Source: Lentinula raphanica
Taxonomy: Eukaryota; Basidiomycota; Agaricomycetes; Agaricales; Omphalotaceae
DNA: 64,000 nt
Assembly (NCBI GenBank): GCA_027919835.1
Contig: JANVFP010000027.1
Span: forward strand, 186,001-250,000
Direction of reading: 5' to 3'
How positions within the stretch are numbered: position 1 is the first letter of the stretch; each line of letters opens with the position of its first letter. This document shows, piece by piece, positions 11,101 through 23,983 of the stretch. The translations under genes were made by a program, and so were the position numbers. The notes under the pieces were generated by a model that was not told where the DNA came from, ran no database searches, and was given only the letters and a program-made list of their open reading frames with translations.

Positions 11101-14100
11101 ACGACACCCGGTACAGTTTGTGAAGGCGATTTCCGCAATTGCAGAGAGATTTCCTTCTGCCCACTCATTGAGATCAGCCCTCATCCGGTGCTTTCCACGT
11201 ACACTTCCACTATGTGTCCTTCATCCAGTGTTGTCTGCCCAATGAAGCGCACAAAAACTGTCAAGCCTCATGACGAAGTAGTTGCTTTTCTCAAGGTTGT
11301 AGGTCATGTAGTCATGTTGGGCCATCGCTCCATCGACCTCGGTCAGCTCAACAGGAACGTGTTTGCAAGTATACAGCTCCCGCTACCTGAATACCCTTTT
11401 TCTCGCAAACACATCCCGTTCTACCCTGAATCATCTGTGATCGTGGCGAGGCAGCTAGCGTCCGGACCGGGACACGGGAGGCTCCTAGCTAAGCCAGGCG
11501 TTAGACTGGGTGTTTATACGCATCGTGAGATCGCTGAGCATATCATCAGAGGAGAACCAATCATGCCAGCGGCTGGGTTTCTGGAAATGGTATGTCGTGA
11601 TAACCTTTGGTCACTGCGCTCGATCTTTGGGTAACAAATTTGTCACAGGCTTTTGAACTTGGTGCAAGAGCATTGCGAGATGTCCACTTTCGTTCCATGA
11701 TGCCGTTACCCTCAGAACGGCCCCTTCATGTCGAAGTTGAGACGAATGGATGCGAATGGAAAGTATATTCGAGACGACCGGAGCGTTACGATCTTCTTCA
11801 CAAGCAGGTTTGTATATCCTTCTCTGACTTCCCTTTCGATGCTAATACTCGAGCCAGACTAATCGACTTCATGCTGACGGGCTTATGTCATGTGAATGCC
11901 TTGACGAAGAGATTGTTCCCCTTGACCTTCGGTCTGTTCGTGCTCGTTCCAGGCCTTTCCCTGTTTCAAGTGAGCTCTCAGTCTTTTTCAAGTTTGACTG
12001 CTTTTCATACCTTCTTCTTTCGTTATTTCCACCAGAACTCTATGACGCGTTAAGTTACTTTGCTCAATACGGACCAACATTCAGACGAGTCATTGCTTGC
12101 TTCAAAGGTCAAGACGAGGCTCTTGTTGAGGTCCGGGCTGCCGATTCAGATCTAAATTAGTAAGCTGTCTCAACTCTCTGGAGAACTCTGAGCTTAGATT
12201 TTCCAGCATTAGTGGCTATATCTTCCATCCCGCGATCTTGGACGCCTGCTTTCATGCCATGATACATCCTGCATTCACTGGCCAAGTTGATCAAAACGTC
12301 TACTACCTCCCTTCAAAAATTCAGCAAGTCATATTACATGAAGCTCACAAAACTTTACCTTCGTTACCTTCTGTGTTTGCTCACATCGTGTTTCGCAAAT
12401 GGCGCCCTGGTCAGTGGTGCATTTTCATGAGCTGTGTTCTTGAATTTGACGTGCAGTGTAGACGGCATTGTGTTTGATTTATCTATCACTGATCCCAATG
12501 GTCGAATGATGTGTACAATGAACGGGTTTGAGCTTGCCCGTCATTTCATCTCTCCTATACAGCCGGAACTCCCCGCACGATATGACATCACGTTTACTCG
12601 GACTGAGAAACGCATTACCCGACCACAAGTATACTTGCTCTTAATCAGTATTTCCAGATCACTCAATCCTTTGTAGATCACAGAAATCTCGACAATTGCA
12701 GCAAGTGCAATGATCTTCAAATTCCGCTTGGGCAGAGAAATGAACTTCAAAGAACAACTCCAGCGCCATGAGAATTCCAACAACTTGTCTAAAATCTGGG
12801 TACTGGCAGACCTCGCTTTGGATGCAGCAGGGGCTCGCGGGTTTTCTCGCTCTCTACGGAAAGAGTTGCCTCACATAGACGTCCACCTTGTTACATTCAA
12901 CACCGCTTGGTCAGACGAAGAATACCGAATCATCATCAACCAACTTTCCGCAATGGAGGCCGTTGAACAGGAGATTCACATCGATGAAACCTGTTCAATC
13001 TTAGTTCCCCAGCTCGAGCCTCTTCCAGCTCCGTCTCCAGATATTTTCGATCCCGCTCTCTTTTGGGTGAATGGACGCGGAGGAGTTTCCCATCCTCCAT
13101 TGCCAACTCCTACTATCCACGAGGTGCTTGTACATATATCCTCTTGCTCCGCTCTCGAAAGCGGCTTTTTTGGATTCGTGGGCACTGTCATCGACCCCGG
13201 AACCACGCCTTGGGTTGGAGAAGTTCTTGGTATCTCTAGAGGGCCGTTAGCCAACGTGGTTTGCGTTCATGAAGGCACCCTGACTTCATTGGACAGCATC
13301 CACAGCGCCACTAAAAATTTCGCGAGTCTTGCTATTCCGATGCTCATTGCTACAAGTGCCCTCGGCTCTGGGGCTCTTGCACGTCCTCAACGCCTGCATG
13401 GTCGCCGTATTCTCGTTACAAACAACGATACCCCCACTGCTCGCGCGCTTCTTTGGCTATTCTCTGTATTAGGGATTCAAGCATCTGCTATCGGAAGCAA
13501 TACTACCTTGCCAAACTTGTCCTTGATATCCAAATCCGACATTATCATTTCCGGATTCGAAGAGGATGCTGAACGTATGACACGCAATGCTACCCTACCA
13601 GCATGTAGGTTGTATTTCTGGAAAAGCAATGCGGATGGGTTGCAGCAGTATATGTGTCGCGATCCCTGGTCTGTCGGAGATAGCTTGACGCAGCTTCTAG
13701 GAGCACTCTCGAGATCTGGCGTCTCTGATATTCCGGTCCACTCTCTTGATCCTGTCCAGTGGTTACCGGAACAGGTGACAATCACTTCGAAGGCTCTTTT
13801 CGAGTCTCGCAAGGTGTATGTACTTATGGGAGGAATCGGGTCTTTTGGCTTACAATGTTGTTTATGGATGTATGAGGTTCGTGCTGGTTTCTGGAACGAT
13901 TCGACAAATAATGATGATTCCAATTGCAGAATGGTGCCAGAAATATCATACTAACATCACGCACGGGCAAGCTCAAGGATGGAAACATGATGGCTCTTCG
14001 TGTTCTCTCATATCTTGAGACTCTTCCAGATCTCCAATTGCAGCTCATTAGCTCCGATGCGTCCAATGTCTCCGACGCACGCGCACTCTTTGCAAGCATC

Positions 14101-14990
14101 ACTCGAACTGAGGCTGAAGTCGGAGGTGTCATGCTTCTAGCTACGGTGTTTGCGGATCGTCCGTTTACCGGTCATACCGAAGAAACGTATTTCCCAGTTT
14201 TCTCAAGCAAAGTCGGGGCTTTTGAGGCTTTGCGTGCTGCATATCCCATAGAGGAACTCGACTTCCTGATTTCGATGTCATCTTTCGCAACGTTCGGAAA
14301 TGCTGGACAGACGAACTACGCAAGGTGAGCGCGAGAGAAAACACTGGTGCGCCAATGGCTGATCAGGGTCTTTATAGTGCAAATACTGCTCTTGATGAAC
14401 TTTTGCGTCCGTACCGCAATGCCTTCTCTATTTTGTCACCTGCCCTCTTGGATACTTCTATTATTACTAAGGCGGATGACTGGCATAGTCGGAAGAGCGT
14501 GTCTCACTTGACATCCTGGGCAATGTCCAGCCAACGTGAGTCCTTCCCATATGCATGGGCCATGTAACCTCTTTGAACTTCCTTTCCAGAGCTCTGTCAG
14601 TGTATTGGAGACGGCATCCGAATACTGCGCAACCAGAAATTTGGATGTTACATCCCTGAACTTGACTGGCACGCAGTCCAGCGTGATTTTGGCCGTTCTC
14701 CCTTGTACAACCATATTTTGCCTGCACCGGAAGAACAAACTACGGATAATGGTACTGACGTTGAGGACGAAGGCGAGAAGTTGAGAGCGTTAGTGTTACA
14801 ATTCCTGGATGTTGAGCCACAGGAGTTTTCACCTGAGGTGCCGTTCACCGCTTACGGCCTCGACTCGTTGTCCGCGGGACGACTGGCATTCGCGCTGCGA
14901 CCGTATATAACGATCACCCAAGTGCAGTTGTTGGCGGATATCAATTTTGTAGAAGTTTTAGAGAGGATAAACAGTCTCAAGAACGGATAG
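8149..14990 (+). CDS. Reducing type I polyketide synthase (KS-AT-DH-degenerate ER-like-KR-ACP), apparent frameshift in AT
   Basis: Twenty-one exons can be joined by eye, encoding about 1,917 residues. KS: the active cysteine is in TDSACSS (about C181) and the histidines in YVETHTTG (H316) and KGNTGH (H352), so all three catalytic residues are present. AT: FILSGQGPQHFQMGRQLF, then VVGHSAGE near 616. DH: HIIRGEPIMP (HxxxGxxxxP) near 928 and HPAILDACFH. A region near 1220-1450 resembles an ER/MDR fold with no clear NADPH motif. KR: GGIGSFG split by an intron, and NYASANTAL with the tyrosine near 1730. ACP: GLDSLS carries the phosphopantetheine serine near 1877. It should build a partly reduced polyketide in the cytosol. 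No methyltransferase or releasing domain is visible. In exon 10362-11589 the frame changes by one base between about 11150 and 11170 (AERF, then IEISPHPVLS) with no usable intron. Either a base is missing in this allele or assembly, or the gene is damaged. Confidence 0.9.
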
Positions 14991-15699
14991 ATGAATGTCC
15001 TATGTGGTTGACGATGCTGGATAGCGATAGAGTACTCCAACAGTGTCAGTAGAATAAAATTTGGCTTGATGACGTCAGCAAGCCCTGCTCGAACTTAACA
15101 CTTGACTGCCACGGTCCACCAGCTGCCACCCGACTGCCACTACTATCATCTAGTACATATGCCATACTATCACATGAAGCACTCTGGCGACCACAGAGAA
15201 CTTTGCAGGACCCAGGTGTCCCTTCAGCTTCAGGCCTCGGCCTCATCATCTACTACACGAGCCTGTGTTGATTTGGCATTTTTGCATCCGCCTCCACCAA
15301 CCTCCACGAGCCTCCACAGGCCTCCACCCGCCTGAACCCGCCTGAACCTCCTCCACCTCGACGATACCTCAGAATTGATCTACGGAGATCTAAGGGGCTA
15401 ACGCTAGGTCCCATCTATGTTAAGAATCACAAATCTGCGGTTCTACAATTCACAACTGCGAGGTCACGAGTTAGTGTTCTTTCCTCCCGATGTCCTCAAA
15501 TGTCTCATTTTCATTGGCCAGTCATACGGTCGCTCCTCGCTAGACAGAATTGCCACCTTGGCACGAGGTTTTCGGAGTAGAAATCTGAGAATTAGATGAG
15601 GTCGGACTTTTTCCTTTCTTTTTCAAACATATCTTCACCTTTCACTTTGGCATTCTTAGGAAGAAAGGCGAGCAACTGTAACTTTTGTGGTCGCTGGAC
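14991..15699. other. Intergenic region between PKS and membrane-protein gene
   Basis: This holds the PKS 3' end and the presumed promoter of the next gene. Near 15290-15360 there is a run of short CCTCCACC-type direct repeats. No coding sequence is supported. Confidence 0.45.
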
Positions 15700-17943
15700 A
15701 TGGCGAACTCGGAATTTCATATCGAACTTCAGTACGTCCGCGCCTCTTGCGACTTGATTGTGAGATGAACAAACGTCTTTGACTCACTAGATATGGACCA
15801 ATGCTCATTGGGGTGTTCCTCAATATGATTCTGTATGGAGTGAGTACACATGAACGAATACGTCGACGTTCTGCTTTCTGATGCGGACTATAGGTTCTAC
15901 TCAACCAGGTAATAGATACAATCGTCGTTTTGTGCACAGAACTCCTGCGCTCTGACACCTCCCTTGCATTCTACCCAGATGCTCTTCTATTACAAAACGT
16001 ACCCGCTGTGAGTGAGCTCCTCTCATTTCTTCTGTTGACATTGGTCATGAATCACATTAGAGACTCGATCTGGGTTCGCGTCTTCGTGAGTTCTCTCCGA
16101 CATACCGATCGACACCGGTCTCAAGACCTCGGTCACATACTACAGGTCGCCTATCTACTCATGCTAGAAACTGCAAATACGGCTATCGACATGGCCATGA
16201 TGTATCAGCCTTTGATTACGGAGTACGGTGTGTAGACTCGTACCATGAAACACTGACAAAACGTATTCATCGTTTTCACAGGGACCCAAAAAGCAGTCAT
16301 GTACTTCCCCACACGTGCGTACTGGACATACATGCATCCTGAATTCTTGATGACCGAGATATTCTGTACATGTCGGATTCACTATTATTGCTAGTGTTTA
16401 TGCTAGGTGAGTCTGAATCAAGCTAGCAAATGCATGTTCCTCAGAAACAAAACGACTCATGTCCAATCAAACGCAGAACCGATACTAATAGTGAGTCGAA
16501 TAATATATCTTCAACGTGTTCATCCGTAAACGAATTCTGTTTGTATGGTGTAATTCAGGTCTTGATATCTACCCCGATCCAAACGTTTTTTGCCTGGAGG
16601 ATTCGGAAGATCACAGGAACATATTGGATACCTGGACTCGTGATAGCACTGGCATTGGCCTCCTCGGGTGAGCCGCTCGCCAAAATGCTCGAACTGATCA
16701 TTGAAAGTAACCTCATACTCTTCATATGTCATAGTCGGGGGATTCATAACCGGAATCAAAATCGCGAGACTGAAGCTTTTCGCTGACAAGCCAGAACTGC
16801 ACTGGTCTGCGCTGTTGTGGTTTCTCACAGCGTGTATCGCGGACTTGGTTATCACAGGGACGTTGGTGTGGAATCTGGTCTGTGTCTTTCGTTCGTGCTG
16901 GATATCGATGGACGCTGACGGCTGTTACTGCTTTGGTGCTTATTGGCTTAATAGGCCCAGCGTAAAACGGGATTTGCGATTACGGACTCCGTTGTTGATA
17001 AGATTATCAAGAGTAGGTCACTGCGAACTCTAGTTTTGACGTTCTTGGCTATCCTCATTGCTCAACCCACCTCGTCAGTGACGGTTCAGACGGGGATGAT
17101 AACGTGAACAAAAATTCTGCTGTAATGATGTACACCGTACTGATTTTCGTGAACCGACAGCTCTATTTGTGCAATTGGCGATGTCGCGTTTTTCATGGCG
17201 TTACCAGTACGTATACATACACTCTACTCTACCCTGTTCTACCTGGATCATTCAATGCACTTATTCGATCATCCCACTGGTATCTCATATTAGCACACCG
17301 GCTTGTGAGCGCTACTCCTGTTTCCATATGTGCATTTTAAACGCCGCTTCTCGAGCAGGAACTTTCTTTGGGATCTCACCCTAGCTAAACTTTACACCAA
17401 CTGTCTCATGTCTACCCTGAACGCCCGAGCAAGTCTTCTGAGACACAGTCAAAACTCATCGTCTGGGGCGCAAAGAAATGCACGGGAGCCGTCTATGCCT
17501 AGAGGATCACTAAGGATATCGAGGTTGCGACCGGTAAGACTCTTGTTGTTCTCTCTTTCATGGAATCTGTATCGTGGTCTGGATACTAGTGCTGCTATAC
17601 TTACTGTTGTTTTCTCATTCTGTAGATTGACAGATATGTAGAACATCCACGTAGTGTGAGTACTAAGCATCTCTTCTGCACAAGAATCGAAGCATCTTCT
17701 GATTCTTGCTCTCAGATCATGACAGCCCCGCACGTCTATGAATTAGACAACACTCAGACCTTCGACTCAACCCAGTCCCGATCTGGAGGGAAGACACCTT
17801 ATAGCCTTCATGAGCACCAAGATGTGGAACTGGGAATTACTGTGACGAAGGTCTGCTGCGAGATTTCGGGATCATCCTGATGCTGACACGCGACTTTGTC
17901 TTGCATGCAGGTTGTCGAAACGATTGAGGATCCCATTTCTTAG
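15700..17943 (+). CDS. DUF6534-type multi-pass membrane protein
   Basis: Many short exons join to a protein starting MANSEFHIELQ, followed by the hydrophobic block YGPMLIGVFLNMILYGVLLNQ. Later blocks are MLFYYKTYP, DSIWVRVF, VAYLLMLETANTAIDMAMMY, LISTPIQTFFAWRI, GGFITGIKIARL and LLWFLTACIADLVITGTLVW. Then come GFAITDSVVDKII, AIGDVAFFMALP, NFLWDLTLAKLYTNCLMSTL and NARAS, and a tail ending VVETIEDPIS at 17943. The order (seven hydrophobic helices, FAWRI, TGFATTD-like and SKLYTN-like motifs) is that of basidiomycete DUF6534 proteins, whose function is unknown. The exon between the ALP block and the NFLWDL block has no clean acceptor, so the model is uncertain near 17210-17345. It lies 0.7 kb after the PKS on the same strand. 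A role linked to the PKS product is possible but only inferred. Confidence 0.75.
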
Positions 17944-18720
17944 ACGAAGTAGTACATACTCATGTACAAGTTGTATAATCCTCCAGATGTCGTGAGGCTT
18001 GAGCTTATTGGGCCTCAGATTCTGGATTTCAGTCATAGTGGAACGCCAAGAACTTTGAAGATAAGAGAGGACAACCAAGGACAAACGCGGTGCAATGCCA
18101 GGTGCAGGCTGATCTAGGCTGATGCAGCCCAGTATGTCCAGGGTGCGGTTGCCGAGTCTCACATACTTACTAGTTAACTCCGATTAAATCATGAGCGGAG
18201 AGCATGAAAAGATGATTAACACCATCTACATACCATCATCACAGTGAACAACGGGTGAACAATAAACGTTGGTGTTTTTCTTTGCCTCAGTAGAAATTGA
18301 AGTGTTTCGATCTTCTTAAGTAAGTATTCTCTCTCACAGGGACTTTTCTAGCTTATAAGTCCAGGATTAACAGTGGACACCAATGAGGATTTCCAGATTC
18401 GGCGCTCCGCTGCGGAGACTCAGGGCTTTCGGATATATGAATGACAAAACAGGAAGGATATCAATCGCGGGCTGACAGTCGTCTTGCAGGTATGAACGTC
18501 CGATTTTGCCTGATGTTCCTTTAAAAAGTCGAGGAAAACAGCTCTACTTGTTGCCCTTTCACCCCTCTTTACCCTCGAACGTACATTCCTGCCTCTGTTC
18601 AAAAAAGGATATACGCGCCACGACTTTGAGTCTTTTTTGAACCTTGTATCATCAAGATCTTGATCAAGAACGAAGTCTTCTTCCCATTGGCCAGGCTAAT
18701 CAGGACTCTAGCACTCGAAC
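17944..18720. other. Intergenic region upstream of MFS gene
   Basis: About 0.8 kb with no supported gene. Small open frames at 17872-18162 and 18420-18602 on the minus strand lack family resemblance. The stretch just before 18721 should hold the MFS promoter and 5' leader. Confidence 0.45.
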
Positions 18721-20496
18721 ATGTCACCGTTACAGCCAGAATCTGCAGCCACGAATGAAGGCTTGGACAAGGTCCATGAGAAGGACGCGAGGTCTCTCGA
18801 AAGCTCCGTTGGCCTGGAGGATCCTGTGATAGATGGGAGAGTTTGGCGAAAACTCGATTATCGCATATTGCCGGTCATGACGATGTTTTATCTTCTATCC
18901 TTCCTGGTACGCATACCGAGTCTTCTCTACAGTGAAGTTCAATATATCTAACTCGACTACCACTTCTTTCATCAGGATCGAACGAATGTCGGAAATGCTC
19001 GTGTGGCAGGGCTACAAACCGATCTTGGAATGTCCAATAAACAATACAGTATCGCTTTGACGGTCACTTATGTTCCCTATATCTTATCCGAACTACCTTC
19101 AAATCTCATGCTCAAAGTACGTTCATTCATCTGGTTGTTGAAACGTATCGGAGGCCAACCTTGTGAATGTCTTGCGCAGGCTCTTGGACCCAATCTGGTG
19201 CTTCCTACGATGTTGACTCTGTGGGGCATCGTCTGTGCATTACAAGGAATCGTCAACTCGTATTCTGGATTACTTGCATGTCGATTCTTCATAGGTCTTC
19301 TCGAGGGAGGTGTATTCCCAGGCCTTGTGCTTTATCTGTCATATTTCTATCCCCGATACAAGATGAATACACGGTAAGCCTCTTCCTCTATCCAAAACCT
19401 GCGATATATCTAAACCGATCACGTACTAGGATAACCCTATTCTTCTCATCCGCCTCGCTTTCCGGAGCATTTTCAGGAATATTAGCATATGGAATCATCC
19501 AAATGGACGGAGTCGGCAATCGACCTGGATGGTCGTGGATCTTCATCCTCGAAGGCCTCTTCACGTTCCTCTTCGGCCTTTCTTCTTATTTCTTCTTTCC
19601 CCGATCTCTCGATAAGACTTGGTTCTTGACGTCCGAGGAAAAGGAATACGTGAAAGCGCAACTGCTGAACGATACTCATAAGGATGAAGAAGTGTTCAGT
19701 TGGAGAGAAGTCATCGAGGCCTTCAAACTTCCTCAACTCTGGCTTCTGGGACTTGCCTTCTTCTTCGCGGCGACGATCCTGTTCGGCTTGGCCTAGTACG
19801 TGGTCTTGATAGATTTCCATGATGTGACCAGGCTGATTATCTGAACGTTTTGATTAGTTTTTCACCGTCGATCATACAAGGCCTTGGATACACTGCAGCA
19901 GACGCACAATTAATGAGCGTACCACCTTACGCTGTTGCTTGCGTCGTCGCTCTGATATCATCTCTAATCTCTGATCGGTATCGATGTCGAGGAATCGTCT
20001 GTATCGTCTCCGTCCTCTTCTGTGCCATCGGCTTCGCCATGTTCCTGGGTATGTTAGCTTTTGGCATCACCCGTCCAAGTTCTGATTCCATGTTCATTAT
20101 CAAGGCTCTCAATCAAAACATGTCCAATACGGCTCTCTCTTCTTCTCCGTCACTGGCGCATACATGGCAGCGCCCACCCAGGCAACCTGGAACGCCAACA
20201 ATGCCTCCCCTCAAACCAGACGTGCAACGGTCATCGCGATGGGCTTCATCCTAGCCAACTCTGGAGGAATCCTCGCTACTTGGCTTCTCGGAACGTTAAG
20301 CCCTGCGCCTAGGTATACGAAAGCCACGATAACGCTCTTGGCGTTCAGTCTTCTCGCGGCGTTGTTTTGTGCGTTGAATATATTCTATCTGAGGGTGCAA
20401 AATGCGGAGAAGGCTGAGAGGAGGAGGGTGATGAAGCGGGAAGATGAGGAACCTGGGCTGGGTAACCACAGTGCTTGGTACATCTATAATCTGTAG
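18721..20496 (+). CDS. Dal5-type MFS permease (anion:cation symporter family)
   Basis: Six exons join in frame: 18721-18906, 18976-19116, 19180-19373, 19430-19795, 19858-20048 and 20105-20496, giving 489 residues. The hydrophilic N-terminus leads into WRKLDYRILPVMTMFYLLSFL, then DRTNVGNARVAGL, the hallmark of the Dal5/allantoate-permease branch. YSIALTVTYVPYILSELPSN, RFFIGLLEGGVFPGLVLYLS and NRPGWSWIFILEGLFT follow. The central loop carries a PRSLDKTWFLTSEE motif. The C-terminal half has QYGSLFFSVTGAYMAAPTQ and WNANNASPQTRRA. Members of this family import small carboxylates, ureides or vitamins at the plasma membrane; the substrate cannot be read from sequence. Position and strand next to the PKS allow a transporter role in the same locus, but this family is more often nutritional. 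Confidence 0.88.
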
Positions 20497-20624
20497 AACC
20501 GTCAATGAATGAGCTGAGAGGGAATATGATCTATATATATGGGCTTGCTATGAGTACAAAATAGCTGCTTCATGAAAGACATGATGATTCAGGCTCAGGA
20601 TGTAAGTTTTTCGCAGATACGTCA

Positions 20625-20707
20625 GGTTCGATGGCGTAGTTGGTTATCGCATCTGTCTAACATTGTGAGTAGCACAGAAGGTCCCCGGTTCGAGCCCGGG
20701 TCGAATC
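20625..20707 (+). tRNA. tRNA-Val (anticodon AAC) with a short intron
   Basis: The acceptor stem GGTTCGA pairs with TCGAATC, followed by an A as discriminator base at 20708. The D arm contains TAGTTGGTTATCGCA. The anticodon arm reads TCTGT-CTAACA and closes with ACAGA. About ten bases (TTGTGAGTAG) sit one base 3' of the anticodon, the canonical place for a tRNA intron. The T arm is CCCGG-TTCGAGC-CCGGG and contains the B box. Removing the intron leaves a 7-base loop with anticodon AAC. It marks the left border of the mobile-element region. Confidence 0.93.
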
Positions 20708-20708
20708 A

Positions 20709-21890
20709 TTTTGGTTTGGAGCTGAAGCTTTTGTTGCTTAGCCTCGGGAATCGCCATTTCAATATGATTTCGTCTCGTTCGTTGTTGGTTGAAGCTGAAG
20801 CTTTGAAGGCTTAGGCAGAAATCCATTTGACGGGATTGAAGATTGGGTGTCATGCATTCATGACTTGAATCAACAATACAAAGGGGAACTGTTTGTCCCT
20901 GTTTACACTCGGACAATCCGATTGGCTGAACAAACGTCAAACATAAAAAGACAATCTGATTGGTCAGATTAGGCGCCCTCAAGCGCTCAAATTCAAAAAT
21001 TCTACCGATGATGTCAGATGCATCCTTGAGCTCAGAATGGTCTAGAAAATTCTGTGCTCATTGCTCAAGGATATTTAAAACCCCAGTCTTTCCAATAGGC
21101 TCCTGCAACTTTTTCTTCCTACCACTTTAACCACCATCAAGACTCATCAAGAGGACCCTCAAGATGCTTATTCAGACAAGAGTGACAGTCACATGCTGCA
21201 AAACAAAAAGCAAGAAATTAGAAAAATAACAAAAATCCCAAAAAACACTCAGAATCATCAAATCATCAAAACTTCCCAAAAGCAGAAGAAATTTGGCTTT
21301 GATTACTCTTCAAGTACTGCTGATCAGCCAGCGCTAGCACTCATTATGATTCATAAAAAGATCAAGATACACCTCCCACTGTAGATGCCCCAGCCCAGCA
21401 CTATTTCTCCTTCAAAAATTATTACATAGAGTGTATCTAGTACCACCGGCTTGCCGTGGTTATGCCCCAGGGTACGTGCACTTGAGGGATGGGCACATAA
21501 CCAGGTTTATACCTGGTATGGCCATTGTTCCAGAGTCCCGGCTTCGAGGTCGCTATTGACCATTGTGATTGTGGCAGTGGACCATGCGCGGTGATTGTTC
21601 ACGTTTAGCGCCCATCCTCCTTCGCTGTTATCTATCATCACGCTCAGTGGGGAGACTACCTTTCGATCGATATCACCTCTCGTTCTCTAGTAACCTCCAA
21701 CGCATTATAATCTGACTTGTTTACCCATCTACTCGAATCTGTGTGAGGAACTGAGTCTGCTGAGCTCGCTTGGACTGTGAATCGCAACGGCCACAACGGC
21801 CACAAGAGAAAACAATTGACTCGCGCCGGTATGTTTCTTGTTGCTTTTTTGTTGGCCCCGCCACTCACTGTATGACCATATCTAGCTGCA
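20709..21890. other. Non-genic stretch before the recombinase gene
   Basis: It is A-rich at 21180-21400 and holds a few small frames without family resemblance. The first codons of the recombinase gene at 21891 follow a 16-base GTATGACCATATCTAG stretch that could be part of a splice site, so an upstream exon may exist here. No repeat of the tRNA 3' end was found by eye. The left end of the Crypton-type element is not defined. Confidence 0.4.
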
Positions 21891-23983
21891 ATGGCAACTC
21901 CCTCTCAAAGACGCTTCTCTATTATCTCCTCGCCACCTGGTCTTAAGACTAAAATCAAACAAAAATCTGCCACCAACTCTAAGCCTTGGCCTACACATTC
22001 TGACCCCTTGCTCTTACAACCAAAGTCCCTCCTGATGAGCTTCGATAACAACCAGCTCTTCGATCCTTTAGAAGTACTTCCATCAACCTCAGTTCTTGGT
22101 TCAGCACCTGTGTTTTCGCACCCTCAACCCGAACCTTCATCGCCATCATCGAGTCAATCACATCCCGAATCCTCTTCACAGTCTTCACACAATCACCATG
22201 GTGCTCAAGTCCTCATCATGGAGGCTCATGGAAACCGCCTCGAAATCCAAGAAACGATGCAGTCACGTACTCAAACTGCTAACAACTATGATCATCATAT
22301 CAAGCGCTATTATGATTGGTGGGCCCAGGATCAAGAGCAACGTAAACGGGCAGATCCTATGTGGCAGCTTATTCCAGCAGAACCACTGAATTGGTCGAAG
22401 GCATCTTTATTCCTTCAGTACGAGTCAACGCGACCTAAGGTATGTATGCACATAATATATGCATATCCATTTGTTCTCATAAAACTTCTCCACCTGACAG
22501 AGAGACCATCGAGGTCAGGACGTCTCTGGAAATTCAACAGTCAGACATGAAAGCATCAAACAATGTATCAGTGCCCTCAAAAATCATCGGAAAAAGCACC
22601 AGCATCTTCCCGAGTATCAGAACGACCCGCTTGCAAAGGAACGTCTCCGAGATCAAGAGCGTATCAAGATTTACGAAGATAATGCATGCGCAACACAACC
22701 TCAGCGTATAGCAATGGCTCAGAAGTTGAAGGCAATGGGCACTTCAGCAGGTATGATTAACGTTCTTTACTACATATCAGCCAGAATATACTAATCATAC
22801 TGCCTGTGCTAGATACATATACGGCCGAAGAAGTCAAAAGGGGTGCCCTATCTTGCATGCTGAACCATAGAACTGCTGCCAGCATCCATTGAGGTATTCG
22901 AAATCGCGCGATGTTTGTGCTTCCAACTTCAAATGCATTTCGCGGTGACAACGTTCGGCCCGCGCTGTGGTCGGATTTCTTCATTCGGCAGATACCCTTC
23001 AATGATATAGGTCCTGGGCGCTCTCTCGAGGTACAGGTTTTGTACTACATGATTCTTGAGTATCAACTAAGTCGTTTACAGGTGTTAATCTGTCTTGTTG
23101 ATCAAGCAAAGCATAACCAAAATGGATGTGTCGACGAGCACGGTGTTATCCGACATAGTGAGGTAGAACTATGCGCTTTTGGCGCTGTTGCCCTCATACT
23201 GTTCAGCTATTTTCACTGCCAGATTTCTCACCATCATTCGAAAATCAAGACTATGGAGAATACGGGGAACGGTCCTGGTATAAATTGCTACTTTTCCCGA
23301 CCTCAAATGATGATACTAGTGAGATGGAGTATCGATGTAAGGCCTCACTCAATCGTGTACTATACTATCCAACTGATATATTGTTATTAGCACATTACAA
23401 GATCATCAAAGATATCCATCTTTGTAATGACATTGACGTTTCAAAGGTGACCCATGCTGGCCGTCTCTTCTCTGTTCAGAGAGGCCGTGAACACAGCACA
23501 TCTGATACAGCCATGAAGGCAATCGGAGGCTGGAGTGATCACGGTTCTTACCGTGCAGTTTATGACTGTGCCCTACCAATTGAAGGCTTGCTTGCTACTG
23601 CTGGTTTCAATGCACGCAAACCAGAAACTTATTTTCTTGCACGTAATGCACTTGGTGAGTGACTCATGTTATTTAACATGTACCAAATGTTTCTGACTGT
23701 GTTCTGTTCATGTTGCCAGAACCTCCCGCAGAATTAACGCAAACGATCTTTCCTTTCGCCGAGTCGGAACTTCAAGCGCTCAAAAGCCAAATGCAAGAAC
23801 TCGGTCAGAAATCGAACGATCTCACTCTCAAGCAATTTCTCCTCATGTTGATTCACATGCGCTGCGTCATCTTACAAGATTGTGCAGTCCTCTTTTCTCA
23901 GCATCCAGCTTTGCCTCTTTTCCAACATCCTCCATTCTCAACCGCCGCTTTTCGCCAATTTGCTGCAACCAGCTGATACTGTA

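Noticed and set aside
11090..11160. An intron explaining the PKS frame change
   Set aside because: The only GT..AG pairs are under 40 bases or would remove the conserved HPVQF of the AT, and none restores the frame.
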